The translations under genes and the position numbers were made by a program. This document shows positions 48,440 through 60,722 of a stretch of DNA of 64,000 nucleotides, one piece after another; position 1 is the stretch's first letter, and each line of letters opens with the position of its first letter. The notes under the pieces were generated by a model. The model saw only the letters and a program-made list of their open reading frames with translations, had not been told where the DNA came from and made no database searches. The DNA lies in the NCBI GenBank assembly GCA_025267735.1, contig CM046296.1:19308464-19372463 (forward strand), read 5' to 3'. This DNA is from Mactra quadrangularis (Eukaryota; Mollusca; Bivalvia; Venerida; Mactridae).

Positions 48440-51400
48440 ATGAATAGCTACATAGGGCGACAAGTATTTTTACGGAAAGGATTGCTAGATAGGGTGTCAC
48501 CAAAAATATTAGCGATACGATTTATTGAATTATGAGTTTCATTATCAATGACATAACGTCTAAGAACTTTCTTCCATTGTAATTTTGATGGAAACTTAAA
48601 TTTTTCAATATATCCATGAAATATTTTTTGAAGTCTATATTTTATCAAATAAACGATAAATATCAGGAATACATCCACGAACTTGTTAATCGTGATTCAC
48701 AAAGTGTAGCAATCTGAATACAAACACTTGTTTAGCTTGGTATGATGATTGGAGTCCACAAAGTTGACAAAAATAACACAGTTAAACTGTTTTTTGTAAT
48801 CAATTGTACTTTCTATTGGCACACAGTTTAACATGGCTAAAGTAAAGTTATTGGTGGTCTTAGAAAAAAGATTACATATGCTTATTTTATTTATATTTCT
48901 TTTATTTATTGGAGTTAACGCTGTATCAACACAATCTAGGTCATTTCACGGCGTCAAGCGCACCTAACCTAGCTTTCCTGGACCATTGTCTATAACCAGT
49001 ACTCACCTACCCTTCCACAAGGCCGAAAACATCTCCATATTATCTAACCAATGGAGGAAAATCGACATAATTGTCAAATTTTCATGGAAGGGTATAACTT
49101 CCCCAGGTGGTATTCGAACCCGCACCCCCTCGGGCACGAGTATCCAAATCTCGACACGCTACCAACTGCGCTATCGACCCGGTTTTCGGATATGCTTAAG
49201 GCAGAATCTATGAGTTTTCTCCAGCAAAATAATGTCAGTTTTAGCATAGAAGTTCCATTCAACGCTTTGTGTATATCAACTCTTTCATATACAGATTTAA
49301 GTGTTACAGGACTCATAGAACATGGATGAATTCCACGACACTCATGTACGGACAGAGGTGTTTAAGTCTTGCACCCTTCATCAATTCAGTAGATGACAAA
49401 TGCTGGTCAAGAATGACACCTAGGTGTGAATATGAAGATACTTCATTGATTTTCTCGTTTCCTTCTCGTTGCTTAGTCATTAAAGTTAAGTATGGCACAT
49501 TTATTTACGTTGTAGAGAAATCGCCATTTACAAGCGTACTTGTAACAAATGGTCAGCATTATATCCGAACCATTTTTTGACAAAGATACTATGGCCATAT
49601 TGTCTGCAACGGTCGGCGCACACATTTAAAAGTTATATATGCACATACCATAGTTGCTAGACTCCAGTTCATCAATATGTCCATTAATAAAAGCAATGTA
49701 CAATAATGGCGAGCTCTTCCCACCCTGTCTCGTCCCTTGAAGCACTGGAAGACTGTCTGACAATGATCCCTTATACCTCACACGAGCAGTTGAACCTCTG
49801 TATAATTCTCGTAGAGCAAGTAAACTAGTAAAGTCAATATCTTATTCAAATAGGCGATAAAATCAACCATCATCCCAGACAAAGTCAAAGGCTTGTTTAT
49901 CATCTAAAAAACATATACACATGACAATCAAGTTCGCGAGAGTAATGTAAACATCCACGAATTACAAACGAAGTCATTAAACAGCTAAGTTGCTCTTGGA
50001 ACCCACCCTGTTGTACACTTATATTTGACAAAATATTACTTTGAAATCTCTGAAGGAGAACAGTTTCATACAGCTAAAGAATAGTAGAAGAAAGTGTTAT
50101 TGCCCTGTAGTTGTTCGGATTGCTCTTCGACTTGGTTCCACCTTTATGTTAGGAAGTAATAATACCACTTTTCATATCATCGGGTATATAGGCGTTACGT
50201 AACATCGCCGTACATAAATTAGCTAAACACGATGAAATAATGTATCTATCAGCATATATCATGTGTTCATATACAATCCTATCACAACCAGCAGAGTTAC
50301 CATTTGGGAGTGATTTAATAGCACGATATACCATATCAGATGTGACTATAGCGCCAGAATCTGGCCTAATTGTACTAAAAATATTATTGGTAGTATGTTC
50401 GACATGAGTCTTCCAATTATTGTCAAACAGTTCAGGCGCGATATGACCTTTTGTGTTGGTGCACCGTAAAATCCAATTAAACAAATCAAACAAACAGTTC
50501 AGATTGTGCTGGCGAGTACAGGTAAGCAAAATACTCTCCCCCATTGTTCTGTAAGACTATTACGATCTCTATACGAAATGTCGTTGAAGATGATACCTCC
50601 ACTAGTATTTGATTTGAATGATTTCTTGCGAGCATTTAATTGTCACCAAAATCCCGTACTATTAGTTTTGGATTGGAGTTTTAAATTTCTATCAATATCA
50701 GATAAGTAGGTTTGTACAGCCCTCATATGTTCACGCCTGAATACTGTTTTCGCTCGCTTATGATTAATGTAAACAGAACTATTGCTGTCTCTAGGTCTTT
50801 CAGCTAACCGCCAAATTTGGCAGAATCACCACATTTCAGCGTAAACACTTTTCAGATAATCATTCCAATAAGGCTTAGCATAACATCTGGTACGTTTAAA
50901 GGGAAATGCTTTACGTGCACTGTCATTTAAGGAGTCACATAAGCGACTATAACACTGGTCAAGGTCATATCTATTTGTATACACTGAGAAAGATATATCA
51001 TATATGAGTTTTCACACATTAATCATCTATATGATTGAACATGTTCATCACGGATCTTATACCAATTTATATGTCCATTGTGATCCGAAACTTCATGCCA
51101 ATCATTATCAAATTCACGATGAATACAAATATTAACAAAAATTGGTCTATGTCTTGAGAAATGTAAACATGTATCCGCACCAACCTCACAATATGATATA
51201 AAATTTGTACAATCACTAGGAATACATACATAGTCAAGTAACGACATAGTGATCTCATCGTAAGATACAAACGTTTGTCGTGGACCTTTACTTAGGGGTA
51301 ATAAGTTCACAGGTGTTAAATAAAAAGTCTGCAAAATAGCTATGCCGTTTAGAAGCTGACTATTCATCCAATTTAGCATTAAAATCGCCCATAGATATAA

Positions 51401-51928
51401 CCATACCATGATCACAATATATACTATTTAAATCATACAGTTTTTTATGTACTCCTGATAAATCTTAATATTGTGGTTAATACAAGGCAAATACACCTAA
51501 AATATGTATATGTAAGATTGTTTAGCAATTTGTACTTGTATACCAACTATTCTATCATCGTCAATGTCTACTGTCGAAACATAATAGTCAATCGACTTAT
51601 TCCATATTAAACCAACGTAACCCTTACCGACACGATGTATTTTAGGATTCAATGTGCTATCACATACGATATTTAAACAGTATGGTGGATGTAGCGTGTC
51701 CAAGAAATGTACATTTTTGTGTGAAAATAACCAGTGTTCTGAGAGTCCAAATATGCCGACATTACCCTCATTTAATATATCACTCTTACAAGACGCACTT
51801 GACATAATTCCAGAAACATTCCAAGTCATCAGAGATAATAAAAATACTGACATGTTAATAATGAGATCAATAGTATGTACAATACACCAAACTTTATAAT
51901 TCATAAATATATTGTTATTCAACATCAT
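48440..51928 (-). mobile_element. Degenerate non-LTR retrotransposon (endonuclease + reverse transcriptase)
   Basis: Broken ORF2 read from 51928 downwards. AP endonuclease N-part has LMTWNVSGI and FGLSEHWL (51497-51928). Endonuclease C-part has LLDYVCIP and FSRHRPIFVNI (51023-51415). The RT start has AIKSLPNGNSAGCDRIVYEH (50149-50544). The RT core at about 49560-49930 has AFDFVWDDGW, then LQGTRQGGKSSPLLY, then ADNMAIVS where an active enzyme has (Y/F)ADD. The RT thumb has SYSHLGVILD (49313-49498), and the C-terminus has KLQWKKVLRRYV (48448-48678). Several stops and frameshifts and the missing catalytic Asp show it is dead. A SINE interrupts it at 48885-49189. It sits between the two sulfotransferase copies. 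Confidence 0.85.
48885..49189 (-). repeat. tRNA-derived SINE, family A, inserted in the LINE
   Basis: Same head, body and tail as the copy at 62.1 kb, reverse orientation. Flanked by the 9-bp direct repeat ATATGCTTA (48876-48884 and 49190-49198). It interrupts the LINE near its 3' end, so it is younger than the LINE. Confidence 0.9.
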
Positions 51929-52263
51929 TAGACAAGACTTGGTATCTGTGATAACGGTTACTTATATAATATATACTTTATGATGTAAATACGCATATAC
52001 GCTCGATTAAAATGTTGAATACCAATGTGGTCTGTTTAAATAAGTAAAATGATACACGTATATCACGTTATTTACCTCTTGAGTGGACACGTTCATTATT
52101 TAAAGTACATTATTACGAATGACCTAGTACACGACACATAACATTAAATGTATAAAGATGCCAATTAAAAATAGCGCGATATCGTGTAAATACTCAGAAT
52201 AAAGTGTAACAATGATTAAAGAACGCATATACTCTATTGGAATACACGTATTTAAAAAAAAAC

Positions 52264-53265
52264 ATGAAAATAACGAGGACTTTATATACGAGTACTTTCT
52301 ACTTAAAAGGATCGTTACTTCTGTTTGTTAACGTATTATTTTTATACTGGATACGACAAAATGCTGAATCAAATATAACGAAGTTTAACGATATAGAACA
52401 GTTCGAATCTGTGGTATCGAACAGGAACTATGTATTAAAAAAGCAAAACACTGTCAAAGAAAAATGTGAAAAACGTCTTCCAAGTGCCATTCTAGTTGGT
52501 GTGCCAAAATCGGGTACATCTGCTTTTCTTAAGTTCTTGGATTTTCATCCGCGGATTGCTGCGTGTGTCAACCCCGCTGAACCGCGCTATTTTAACACGA
52601 AACGGTATCACAATTATTCAATAGATTGGTACAGAAACTTAATGCCTTGCAGTACATCAGATCAAATCACAATTGAGAAAACAGCGGGGTATTTTTACGA
52701 CAATACGTCAGCCTTGCGTATTAAACAACTTAACGACAAAACGAACATTCTTATAATCATGAAGGATCCAGTGACAGTGTCCATTTCGGTGTATGCAATG
52801 TGGAAGGAACTTAATAACTCACTTGTACGGGGACAATCTTTCGAGGATGCGATTACAAAGTTAGATAGTTTCAACAGAAAGGTTATAAATCCATTTACAC
52901 CAATTATATATATTGCTACATACATTTTACATGTACCAATTTGGTTACGTCTTTTTTCTAGAGATCAAATTCTCTTCCTTGATGGAAACATTTATGACGC
53001 AAACCCAGTTAAAGTACTTAGACAGGCTGAGCAGTTTTTCAAAATAGACAGATTCTTCGAAGAGCGACAGTTTGTATATAACACTACAGAAAAGAAGTAT
53101 TGCTTCTTGCCAAATTCGACCTCATCACCTAGTTGTTTGCATTCTAGAAAGAGGAGAAAACATCCTTATGTCTCTGACGAAATGAAAACAATGCTTCACG
53201 ACTACTTTAAGCCATTTAATTTGAAGTCAGCTAGGATGATAAATCAATCATTTTCGTGGTTGTAA
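52264..53265 (+). CDS. Heparan sulfate 3-O-sulfotransferase-like, copy 2
   Basis: Tandem paralog of the gene at 40.7 kb; 333 aa, one exon, type II topology with a TM segment around LLLFVNVLFLYWI. The frame is open upstream only from a TTG at 52237, so the ATG at 52264 is taken as the start. The catalytic domain is about 90% identical to copy 1 (by-eye count), while the first 80 residues are poorly conserved. The PAPS loop is GVPKSGTSAFLKFL. Three functional spots differ from copy 1: IEKTAGYF replaces IEKTPEYF, the GKGRNH motif reads RKRRKH, and PDEPRYF reads PAEPRYF. The frame is intact, so this is not an obvious pseudogene, but activity may be altered. Confidence 0.85.
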   Translation: MKITRTLYTSTFYLKGSLLLFVNVLFLYWIRQNAESNITKFNDIEQFESVVSNRNYVLKKQNTVKEKCEKRLPSAILVGVPKSGTSAFLKFLDFHPRIAACVNPAEPRYFNTKRYHNYSIDWYRNLMPCSTSDQITIEKTAGYFYDNTSALRIKQLNDKTNILIIMKDPVTVSISVYAMWKELNNSLVRGQSFEDAITKLDSFNRKVINPFTPIIYIATYILHVPIWLRLFSRDQILFLDGNIYDANPVKVLRQAEQFFKIDRFFEERQFVYNTTEKKYCFLPNSTSSPSCLHSRKRRKHPYVSDEMKTMLHDYFKPFNLKSARMINQSFSWL

Positions 53266-53513
53266 ATGTGTTTGTGTGGTTTTTAACTGCACGTAACAAC
53301 TGTAAATGTTTTTGAAAGATAGCAAGGTCTTTTAGGTGTGAAAAACAGAATTTCCCGGAGAGCATTTATATAATAATCACTCCATAAAGTCAGGATTTTG
53401 GAATAAGTTAAGACTGTGAAATGATATTCTATTAGTGACATTTACATTGTAAACGTGCATTAAATGATTTTATGGGTTTTGACTAACATAAAACCAACCA
53501 TTCGCGATCAAGC

Positions 53514-53519
53514 AATAAA
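53514..53519 (+). promoter_or_regulatory. Candidate polyadenylation signal, sulfotransferase copy 2
   Basis: AATAAA in a context conserved with copy 1 (AAGCAATAAATGCTT), 249 bp past the stop codon. Confidence 0.5.
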
Positions 53520-56070
53520 TGCTTCATTTAATTCGTCTCTGTAAATGCTCGATGCGTCTCGCTCTTTCCTTCTCTAGGCATAATGAAGCGATTGTATTGA
53601 CAAACCTCATTTTGTTGGCATATTACTTAGGTGAATATTGTACACAGGCTTTGTACATTATGAAATATGAAAGGCTTTGCGTGTTATGTGATCAAATATT
53701 TACAGTAAAATGTAAACTGCAATTCATTTTTGCCACGTAGTTTCACACTCGGTGTAGAGTGTACAATTTCTGTACTTTGCGAATCAGAGATTTTGGTGTT
53801 CAACATTGCCTCACTTATACACGACCGGATGAGAACTAACATAATGCTAGTCCGAAACAAATTGTTGGAAACAAATACAGTTTCGTCAACGTACACGAAG
53901 GTTCCACCGTTAGATTTGTATTTTTATATCAGCACCTTATCATATCTTAAATAAATGTATATTTACCTCAGAATAATATTACCATAATCTGATATCTTCA
54001 CACACAAATGTACTAATCACCTCGTATACGTGTCGCCTAAATCTAGACAGTAATGGGCAACTTGACAAATGACTAGACAGGGCGGACTTCTCGATTAGAT
54101 TGGCACGTGTTTTACGTAGTATAATATAAGACAGTGTATACTGATCCTCAAAATTAAGGGTGCTTATTTTCTTAATATTAGGTTCTTATGACTTGTGACT
54201 ATTGTTTGGTATATGACTTTTGATTTTTAGTAATATAGCCATGTCACTTATTTACTATTGCCAGTTTGGTGTAGTTTTTTATAACTTTTAAATAAGCAAA
54301 TAATATTCAATATAATTAAAAAGATAAGATATTAATGACGATGATATGTACTAAGACACATGTATATGAAAAAATAGTAATTTAGCAATAACTTATGTTG
54401 TTTAACTATTTATTCCTTTATTTATAACTATTTATATGCCTTAAGAGACCCTTTTCCAAGACCCTTTCCAGTCCCCAGTTGGGTAAGAATTAAATTAGAT
54501 AATTATGCACTAATCTTAAAGGGCACCGCATATTACCTAAATTCGCCCAAATTATGTACGTACATGTGATTTCGTGCTTATTGAGACATAAGTCGGTGTA
54601 AATTGTTTTTGTTATTGTATCAATGCATTTTTCGGGTAAGAAACTTTCTCTGGGACCGGGTACATAGGTGCATTAGCTGCTTCGTTAGGGCCTGGCAAGT
54701 GAGGTAGTGTACCCGTACCTGAGGTCCTTCCATGCCAGGGGTTGTATATATTTATAAAAACATTCAGACCCATTACAAAGTATTTAGAAGTTTGACTTTT
54801 AATGAGAAAGCTTATGTCTGGAGTACGTAAATGAGTATAAAAAATAGTAAAGAAAAATATGCTTACTATATGTAACTAATTAATGCACAATCACAAAAAA
54901 GCTTAATTAACTGAGATTATTCAGACAAAAAAAATAAAACCACTCATTAAAAATTTACCATCACGTATGGTTGCACATTGTATGAATACATTAACAACGT
55001 ACACTTCTACCAATATGTCAAACTGTGTGATCTGTGTTCCAAAATACGTACATTTCACAACCTAGACGAACAAGTATTCTTTCAAATAATTTAACATATA
55101 AACCATATACGGTTTTTTCATAACAGACCGGTTGGTTAAGATGGTAACTTTGATGGTGAACACAAACGGTAAGTGATTTAAAAAAAAGTTTTCTTTGCAC
55201 TTTAGTTGCATTCATTTCACAGCGTTTATTATAATTATCCCTTAACAAGAACTTTGCCATATTAGCAAACGTTTGCTGTTTTAGCACGGTACATATTTAC
55301 AAAATGTAAAAAACGTAATTGATCTAATTCTCTTTTCATAGCATTTTCAAATATGTTCATTGATTTAATTCACGTTGGATACGGTTGAATATAATTGCTG
55401 AACAAAATAAAATATTTGACATGAATTAATTAGGTGCAGCTTATGATTAGATGATATTCATATTATAATGTTTACACTTGTTTGAAGAGTTTTGCATGTT
55501 TTTACACGCGTTCAATTTCTGTATACTTATAGCTAATGATATTGAATAATGATGGTCCATATGCATCGATTTAAGCATTTAAAATGCCTAAAACTTTTAA
55601 AGGTACTAATTCACAAGATTTTTCAATATTATTAAAATACCATTCAGTGTCTGTAATTGTGTTAAAAAATAAAGTCTGAATATTTTAGGGCAAACTGATC
55701 TATATATTGCAATACATATACAATAAAAGTCACAAAAATGCACTAAAATTGACTATGCTGTAACATACGGGGTAGATTTTTACTACTTGAAACACCATCA
55801 TTTGTACTTATGTATGTCAATTTGCACTAAAAATGTTATTATCAAGTCTCTAATTTTCTGCTTAAAAATGTTTCCAAACAATTTATTAGTTTCCAAAAAG
55901 TTGATTTTAAGTTGAAATCTGTGAATGAGTACTTTTAAATGGATGAAACAACCCCATGTATAATATAATCAATACAGATATAATGTACAATGTATACACT
56001 TTAAAAAGTCGGACTCAAATAATCAATTACATCATACTCATATTTTGGTATCTTGCAGTGTTATGTAATA

Positions 56071-56274
56071 ATGGTAACTAAACATCAAAAAGGCGAAAAT
56101 AATCTTGTTTTTCAATTAGATGAATCAGTTCATCTAGAGACATTATCACATTCTCTTCGTGGTGTAGATCTTAATAACCAAAATGCTTCCAAGCTTCATA
56201 AAGACACTTTGAAAAGCATTGGTCACGTTCATGGAACAAATGTCGAATCAAAACACTGGACAGATGATAAAAAG
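56071..56274 (+). CDS. MFS transporter coding exon 1
   Basis: Sixty-eight codons for the hydrophilic N-terminal tail (MVTKHQKGENNLVFQLDESV onward), ending TDDKK before GTAAGT, phase 0. The frame is open slightly upstream only through a TTG at 56053. An alternative model that starts at ATG 56616 or 56619, without this exon, is also in frame. Confidence 0.7.
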
Positions 56275-59200
56275 GTAAGTACACGTATCGCCTGTGGTAT
56301 TTTCCTTTTGATGACTTTGTCGTCCAAACATGGCATTTCGGATTGGTTAGATTTTGAATATGGTGAATATATCATGAAACTTTAAAATACTTTTTATCTA
56401 TTATACCTTAGTTCCTTTTGTTTGGTATCATGTCAAACTTACAGACGATTCATCTGATGGGCAAGCTATTCACATACATGTAGTGAATTCTCTTATTAGC
56501 ATTCATTATTAATAACAGTTAAACGAAAGGACCGAGCGCATATGCCGCCCGTACAAAAGAGAAAATACCTTCAACTATTAAATTCATTGAAGTAAATTAA
56601 CATAAAGAGTGTTTAATGATGAATGTACTTAAACAGGACCTAACAGAAGACAAACCGCACGACCTGGAGATAGTTTCATCAACGGACAATGTTAGTGTTT
56701 CAATGTTCTCCGGATGTAAGAACGCAGAGTATAATACCAAAATTATAACTACGGTATTACTTTTGTGGGAGATAGTAGCTATGGTGAGACAATATTTCTT
56801 TACTTTGAATGGGGGGGGGAGGGTCTTAGTATATTATGAATAATAACTGGGTTAAATGTTTACGTAGTACAAACATAAATTATATCTCAGATGTCATGAG
56901 AATGTGAATTTGCTTGTGACCTGTTTCATGATAAGTTTATTAGCATTAACATTGATAATAAATATTATCCCGAATGCTATACTTTTCAGACTTGTTCAGG
57001 TTTGCCCTGGCGATGAAAAGAGTATAAACACTGCCTGCCATAATCACCTAACATTAAATAATTGCAAATCCGCAGAATTTAAAGATATAAACTTTATTTC
57101 AATGGGATCAATTTCATCAATGATATCAATATTAACCTCGGACATTCAGATATGTGAAAGTAGAATTGTGAAAATGAAGAAAACTTGTTGTATATTAAAC
57201 AATAACATGTTCATACCCATGTGCTTAATACCTTGTTATATCAGTCTGATGAAAAATGTAAAATGTTCCAAGAATTTCTATTTTTAGTAACACATGTAAC
57301 TTCTCATGTGACAGTGGTGAGGTAAATTATAAATGATAATTAAAAAAAGTCATAATTGGCATTATCTTATTAACATGATATCGAAACTTCGGCTGTAGAA
57401 AATACCATTTATACAAAGTAAAAAGTAACGAATATTGATATATACCAACAACACTTATCATTTATATTTACAACACTATAATACTTTTATAAGTTGAATA
57501 CAAAAGCATAGACTTCATTACTCAGGGTTGTGTGTATGGTTTAATGGGTCCAACGTTACCAGATTTAAGACTGCTGTCTAATTCATCATTAGAACAAGCT
57601 ACGTGGTTGTTTACTGGATTCTCTATTGGTTACTTAATAGGTTGTTTTACATCAGGAGTTAGTAAGTTATTCTAATATTTCATTGTATCTAAGGATCCGA
57701 TCGCTTGTGCATTAAGGGATAAAAATTAATCATATCAAACTGACTAGACAAGTGTCCTACGATGTAACAATTATCCCGCTGATGGGCTCCTTTAACGACT
57801 TTAGTAATAAAAGCAGTATTTACTAATAAATACCCTAAGTAAAAGTTTGAGTGTCTTTTTTAATAGTTTTTTTCCTCAACGTTTTTACCTAATGAGTCTT
57901 AATAGTTGTCTTAGTATAAACATTAACATCTTAAAATTGATTTTCCATGTGTCGTGACAGCAATTAATGGTTGAACCTGGAGCTTCTAAAATGTCACTTT
58001 GTTTCTTTTTTAGTTGGAAAACGAATTAGTCAAGAAGGCACTATAGTTGTATGTACATTCCTTTGTTCTATATCTGCTGCATTGTTACCATGGATGCCAA
58101 ATTTAATTGGAATGGTTATTGTAAGAGTTGCTATTGGAGTAAGTGTAGGAGGACAAGACACAGGTTACTATTTCAATTATTATGATTACAGAGTACGTTG
58201 TTTTAGCAAACATACACACGACAAAAACTGTCCAATATAAAAAGACAATTAATTACAAAACATTCACATTATCGTTTCCTTTCACATGACATATAGAGTG
58301 ATCTTGGTGCATTGACTGAAATAATAACAAATACGTCTTATTTCTCAACCAGTAAACATTAATTGTTTCAGGTACTCATTCGTTAGTGTTTAAAGTATGG
58401 GGTTCAAATGGTGGACCAGTGTTACAACTTCTCCATGTTGTTTTTGCAATTGGAGGTGTTGCTTCTCCATTACTAGCTAAACCATTCTTGATAGAAAAAT
58501 CATACGGTAAGATTTCCAACAGTTGGTTATCTTATTTGATGCTTTATAAATATTAGAATACAATAAGTCTTTAATCTAAACGAATGTATAGACAACAGAG
58601 GCAATGACCCTTACGTAAACCATGTACAGCGTAATAATACGTTACTAACGTATCTCGTAAACGGAAAGTCAGTTGAAGCCCGTAATAACTAATGCTTGCC
58701 ATTTATTGTGCCTACAATAGCACACAAGCATAAAATAGAAAATATGTAATTTCAGTCCATACAGATGATTCTTTCTGTCTGACTATTGCTCATGTTTGCA
58801 TCCAATAATGAAAAGATCCTCTGAATATTTACGTTACATAAATACGTATTTAAACAACCAGTTAGGGCAAAATGATTTGTTAATTTAAGTAACAACACTA
58901 AACATTTTATGTTACAGATAATAATGCAACAAACATCAGTGGGTGTACTACTTTGAACTCATTGATGAATAGAGTAAATCATACCACTGATCAGAATCTT
59001 CTGGGACAAGCAACAACACAATTGAATAAAACAAGGTGTGATGTCACTCTTAATACCAATGTGCACTACGCCTACTTGATAACTGGAGTTATTCTCTTAT
59101 CCTCAGCACTCTCGTTCCTTATTCTGATTATACATAACAACCGTCGAGAAAAGAAAGCCACAAGCACTTTACCACACGTAGCTAACAAGGACGAAATCAA

Positions 59201-59828
59201 AGGAAATAACTCTAAACTAAAAGTAACACGATTATGCCTGTTATGTATCATATCGTATCTTGCAACGTCACTTATAGATTTGTTTCCCAACTTGTTAACA
59301 ACGTTTGTGATGTCTGAACTCAACTGGACGCAACAATCTTCAGCGACTTTAACTTCCGTATTCTTTATAGCTTACGCAGTTGGAAATTTCTTTCATATGT
59401 TTACTTTACTTCGCATTTCTACGACAAAAATCATAAGTTTGTCATATGTTTGTAGTATTATCACTTTGTCGTGTTTCGTTGTCGGTGTTTTTACAAAAAT
59501 AAGGATGCTTATGTGGATTTCTGTTTCAACGTTTAGTTTATCCTTCTCCGCAATAATACCAACAATTTATACATGGACACAGAAATACGTGACTCCGATT
59601 ACTAGTACTATTTCCTCAAGTCTGCTGGTAAGTGGCTCACTTGGTATAATGGTAAATCCCGTATTGATTGGTTACTTAATGGATAATATTTCGGCATTGT
59701 GGTTTGTTTATATATCGTGTGGAGAAGCAGTGCTATGTTTCATAATATTTTGCATAGTTATATCATTGCGTAGACTTGAAACAATAGTAGACACTTCGGA
59801 GGGTGATGTTACTATAACTCGTTTTTAG
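56071..59828 (+). CDS. Major facilitator transporter, Naglt1/MFSD4-like, six exons, 560 aa
   Basis: Plasma-membrane or organelle solute carrier resembling sodium-dependent glucose transporter 1 / MFSD4. Coding exons: 56071-56274, 56637-56783, 57526-57661, 58014-58163, 58372-58506, 58918-59828. All junctions are GT-AG with matching phases and sum to 1683 bp. It has a cytosolic N-terminus of about 100 residues and twelve hydrophobic segments. TM1-2 includes GCVYGLMGPTLPDLRLL. A motif-A-like loop, GKRISQEGT, lies between TM2 and TM3. TM4-5 reads GVSVGGQDTG then HSLVFKVWGSNGGPVLQLLH, which is characteristic of this subfamily. An outer loop before TM6 carries N-glycosylation sites (NATNIS, NHTT, NKT). 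Substrate and ion coupling are inferred from family resemblance only. The sequence just before the ATG ends in CTTGCAG, so an upstream non-coding exon is possible. Confidence 0.88.
56637..56783 (+). CDS. MFS transporter coding exon 2 (start of TM1)
   Basis: Acceptor CTTAAACAG|GAC; encodes DLTEDKPHDLEIV and the first half of TM1 (KIITTVLLLWEIVAM). The donor is ATG|GTGAGA, phase 0. Confidence 0.8.
57526..57661 (+). CDS. MFS transporter coding exon 3 (TM1-TM2)
   Basis: Acceptor TTACTCAG|GGT; encodes GCVYGLMGPTLPDLRLL then ATWLFTGFSIGYLIGCFTSG. The donor is GTTA|GTAAGT, phase 1. Confidence 0.88.
58014..58163 (+). CDS. MFS transporter coding exon 4 (TM3-TM4)
   Basis: Acceptor TTTTTTAG|TTGG; encodes GKRISQEGTIVVCTFLCS through VRVAIGVSVGGQDT. 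The donor is ACAG|GTTACT, phase 1, a weaker donor than the others. Confidence 0.85.
58372..58506 (+). CDS. MFS transporter coding exon 5 (TM5)
   Basis: Acceptor TTGTTTCAG|GTACTC; encodes THSLVFKVWGSNGGPVLQLL and the TM5 stretch ending AKPFLIEKSY. The donor is TACG|GTAAGA, phase 1. Confidence 0.87.
58918..59828 (+). CDS. MFS transporter coding exon 6 (loop, TM6-TM12, stop)
   Basis: Acceptor ATGTTACAG|ATAATA. It begins DNNATNISG in the glycosylated outer loop, then runs through TM6 (YAYLITGVILLSSALSF), a charged cytosolic loop (NNRREKKATS), and six further hydrophobic segments. It ends with a short tail, DTSEGDVTITRF. Confidence 0.92.
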
Positions 59829-59909
59829 GCCAATGGTTTAAATGTATTTAGATTAATCAATGATACCAGTTAATTCTTAAGTATTGTAAGTACATGTATG
59901 TATTACATT

Positions 59910-59915
59910 AATAAA
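59910..59915 (+). promoter_or_regulatory. Candidate polyadenylation signal of the MFS transporter
   Basis: AATAAA 82 bp after the transporter stop codon. Confidence 0.55.
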
Positions 59916-60219
59916 CGAAATATTACACTGGACCGTAATTGTTTCCACGTTAACAACACATCAACATCTTTAACAAGATAAGAACGTATCTGTTTGTCTT
60001 CAAAATTCAACCGGCATTCAATTTCATAATAAGAATACAAGAATGTATCCCATTCAGGATACCTAACCAGTAAGAATTGTGCTGAGCTATTTTGTGATCA
60101 CAATACTATTCCTTATAAGGTTTGGACTGACCAATTTTGTTCTTCTGGATGGCTTATAAATACAATTTACGCACAAAAGTGAATAATTTTTATTTTCAAA
60201 AGACATACACACCAGAGTA

Positions 60220-60722
60220 TAGTGCGTACAATTTGACCCCGACCTCACCTTTCACATTTGCATCTAATTATCACCTACACATATCCCGGTGAAAATCAAT
60301 ACCACGCCTACTCTACACTTCGACTCGTTACGTATTTAAAATATAATTTAACATGTATAGAGTATACACAGCCCGCATGTATAACAACTTACGATTCAAA
60401 TGCATTCAAACGGGAAACTCGTGTTCTTACATTTTTGATAACAATTAATAATAAATGGGTGTGGGGATAGTGATTGTGGGGCTAAAACCAACAACCTTTG
60501 AATTGGTAGCTTGCCTCACAGTACAATCCTCTAGTCCGGCCTATGTACAATAGACACTCGTTGTACGCTTTAAATGTACTTTAAAATTAATCCCTGTGTT
60601 AAAATTAAATTCGAGCCTTGTCGATAAAATCCGATTGTTATCGAGCATTAATACTACATTCGTATTCAATGTAATGAATATTCTTGCATAAAGGTCAGGT
60701 CGGGGTCAATGTGTCCGCACTA
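60220..60722. mobile_element. MITE with GTGCG...CGCAC ends, copy 2
   Basis: Left AGTGCGTACAATTTGACCCC and right GGGGTCAATGTGTCCGCACT, flanked by TAT/TA. It is about 250 bp longer than the copy at 7.3 kb, so it contains a further insertion. Confidence 0.75.

Larger units (their letters stand above)
52024..54826 (+). repeat. Tandem segmental duplication, copy 2
   Basis: Compact partner of the 40.5-47.8 kb block in the same orientation. The 3' non-coding part (54.11-54.83 kb) is still clearly alignable to 47.11-47.83 kb, including the shared string CCAGTCCCCAGTTGGGTAAG. From 54.83 kb to 56.07 kb I see only AT-rich non-coding DNA. Confidence 0.8.

Noticed and set aside
52237..52263. Upstream extension of sulfotransferase copy 2
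   Set aside because: The frame starts with TTG, and an in-frame stop lies at 52213; the aligned ATG at 52264 is the better start.
52695..52925. Antisense frame conserved in both sulfotransferase genes (also 41168-41398)
   Set aside because: It is conserved only because the sense coding sequence is; no independent features.
56904..57287. 127-codon open frame in transporter intron 2 with a hydrophobic start and several cysteines
   Set aside because: It opens with GTG rather than ATG, lies wholly in an intron on the same strand, and matches no family; the transporter splices cleanly past it. It is probably a chance frame, although the signal-peptide-like start is noted.
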